Of a stretch of 64,000 nucleotides of DNA, positions 63,498 through 64,000 are shown piece after piece (position 1 is the stretch's first letter; each line of letters opens with the position of its first letter). Origin of the DNA: JAJFJD01 sp965228975 (GTDB lineage: Bacteria; Pseudomonadota; Alphaproteobacteria; UBA8366); the NCBI GenBank assembly GCA_965228975.1, contig OZ245851.1:2418001-2482000 (forward strand), written 5' to 3'. A program made the translations under genes and the position numbers. The notes beneath the pieces are model-generated. The model ran no database searches. It saw nothing but the letters and a program-made list of their open reading frames with translations, and had not been told where the DNA came from.

Positions 63498-63938
63498 TCA
63501 TTCGCAACCCGGGAATCCGTCGGCATCCATCTTAGCTTCATACGGTGCCGTTACGTCCGACCCAGGCACCAGGTTCGGACGTACTTCGTCCCAATTTTCC
63601 GGGCTTAGATCCACCAGCCAGCCGGCTTCGTACGGGTCCGCGTTGCACGTATCCGGCTTGGCGGTCACGGCGTCGTTGACCGCCACCACCTCTCCGGCTG
63701 CGAGCGAACGGGCAGGCCCAACCCATTTACCGGACTCAACCGTCGCACAGGATTTGCCGGCCCTGACCTTACGGCCCGTTTTTTTCGGCGTAACCGCAAC
63801 CAATTGGCCGGCCAGCGCCGCGGCAACGGCGGTCATGCCTATCCGGATGTTGCCGTCGCCAAGTTCCTTGTACCACACGTGATTCTCTACATCGTAGAGC
63901 AACTCGTCAGGAAGGTTGCATCCGCGAACTATCGGCAT
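63498..63938 (-). CDS. GcvH-like lipoate-binding protein (LbpA-type)
   Basis: 146 residues, full length. Lipoyl-domain fold with K71 in CATVESGKWVGPARS; the ESGKWVG context differs from glycine-cleavage GcvH (ESVKA-type) and resembles LbpA, the lipoate carrier of sHdr sulfur oxidation. The C-terminus NWDEVRPNLVPGSDVTAPYE is long. No gcvT or gcvP is present, while tusA, soxT and an SqrR-type repressor are adjacent, favouring the sulfur role. Cytoplasmic. Confidence 0.8.
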   Translation of the reverse strand: MPIVRGCNLPDELLYDVENHVWYKELGDGNIRIGMTAVAAALAGQLVAVTPKKTGRKVRAGKSCATVESGKWVGPARSLAAGEVVAVNDAVTAKPDTCNADPYEAGWLVDLSPENWDEVRPNLVPGSDVTAPYEAKMDADGFPGCE

Positions 63939-64000
63939 CTCTTGTATCCCCCATTCTTATCCGGTCTGCGCGCGCAAGGGACGCGACGAACAACAAAATT

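Overview
The window looks like one contiguous piece of a high-GC alphaproteobacterial chromosome. A Rhodospirillales-like or related marine or soil lineage is my guess from gene content; there is no rRNA or marker gene to settle it. Supporting traits are the dense operons with ATGA overlaps, an FNR protein with a C-x2-C-x7-C cluster, paired hyuA/hyuB genes, TAXI-type TRAP transport, a hopanoid-type RND protein, an ECF41 sigma factor, and sulfur-oxidation genes controlled by an SqrR/BigR-type ArsR protein. I found no tRNA, rRNA, CRISPR array, insertion sequence or prophage.

Layout, 1-15 kb: a left-truncated PAS protein that looks like a decayed hybrid histidine kinase; a minus-strand trio (adenylating ligase, GNAT, acyl carrier protein) divergent from a PhyH-type dioxygenase; a small unknown protein; a tandem universal stress protein with an FNR-type box and an FNR-family regulator; then two consecutive hyuA-hyuB pairs in one minus-strand operon.

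15-30 kb: an AT-rich 580-bp regulatory gap; the prkA-yeaH-spoVR stress operon; a TAXI-TRAP transporter; a cupin protein; a response regulator and a large hybrid sensor kinase; two small unknown genes, one closed by a strong intrinsic terminator and one with a near-perfect ribosome binding site.

30-42 kb: an HpnN-like RND exporter; two small proteins; an ECF41 sigma factor translationally coupled to its AhpD-like partner and preceded by an ECF41-type promoter; a tungstate uptake locus (one-component regulator, tupA, tupC, tupB) with a divergent orphan modA and a candidate operator shared by both promoters; a flavin/PLP-fold oxidase; an MFS transporter; a metallo-beta-lactamase-fold hydrolase.

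42-54 kb: a TetR regulator with matching operators before its own gene and before a downstream run (AhpD-like protein, small protein, SDR with altered catalytic Tyr, membrane protein, Baeyer-Villiger monooxygenase); a zinc metallopeptidase; a HerA-like ATPase; small membrane or secreted proteins; a second MFS transporter; a HAD hydrolase.

54-64 kb: a lipoprotein trypsin-like protease with an AT-rich N-terminal half, then a sulfur-oxidation region: an unknown periplasmic protein divergent from soxW, flavocytochrome c sulfide dehydrogenase (fccA-fccB), a fused membrane/spermidine-synthase-like protein, an SqrR/BigR-type repressor, an HbpS/GlcG-like protein, soxS, tusA, a YeeE/SoxT transporter and, at the right edge, a GcvH-like lipoate carrier of the type found with sHdr sulfur oxidation. 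Two ATTC-N8-GAAT-like sites and another inverted repeat near the repressor suggest one sulfide/persulfide-responsive regulon. The missing core enzymes (sox, sHdr or dsr) probably lie just beyond the right edge.
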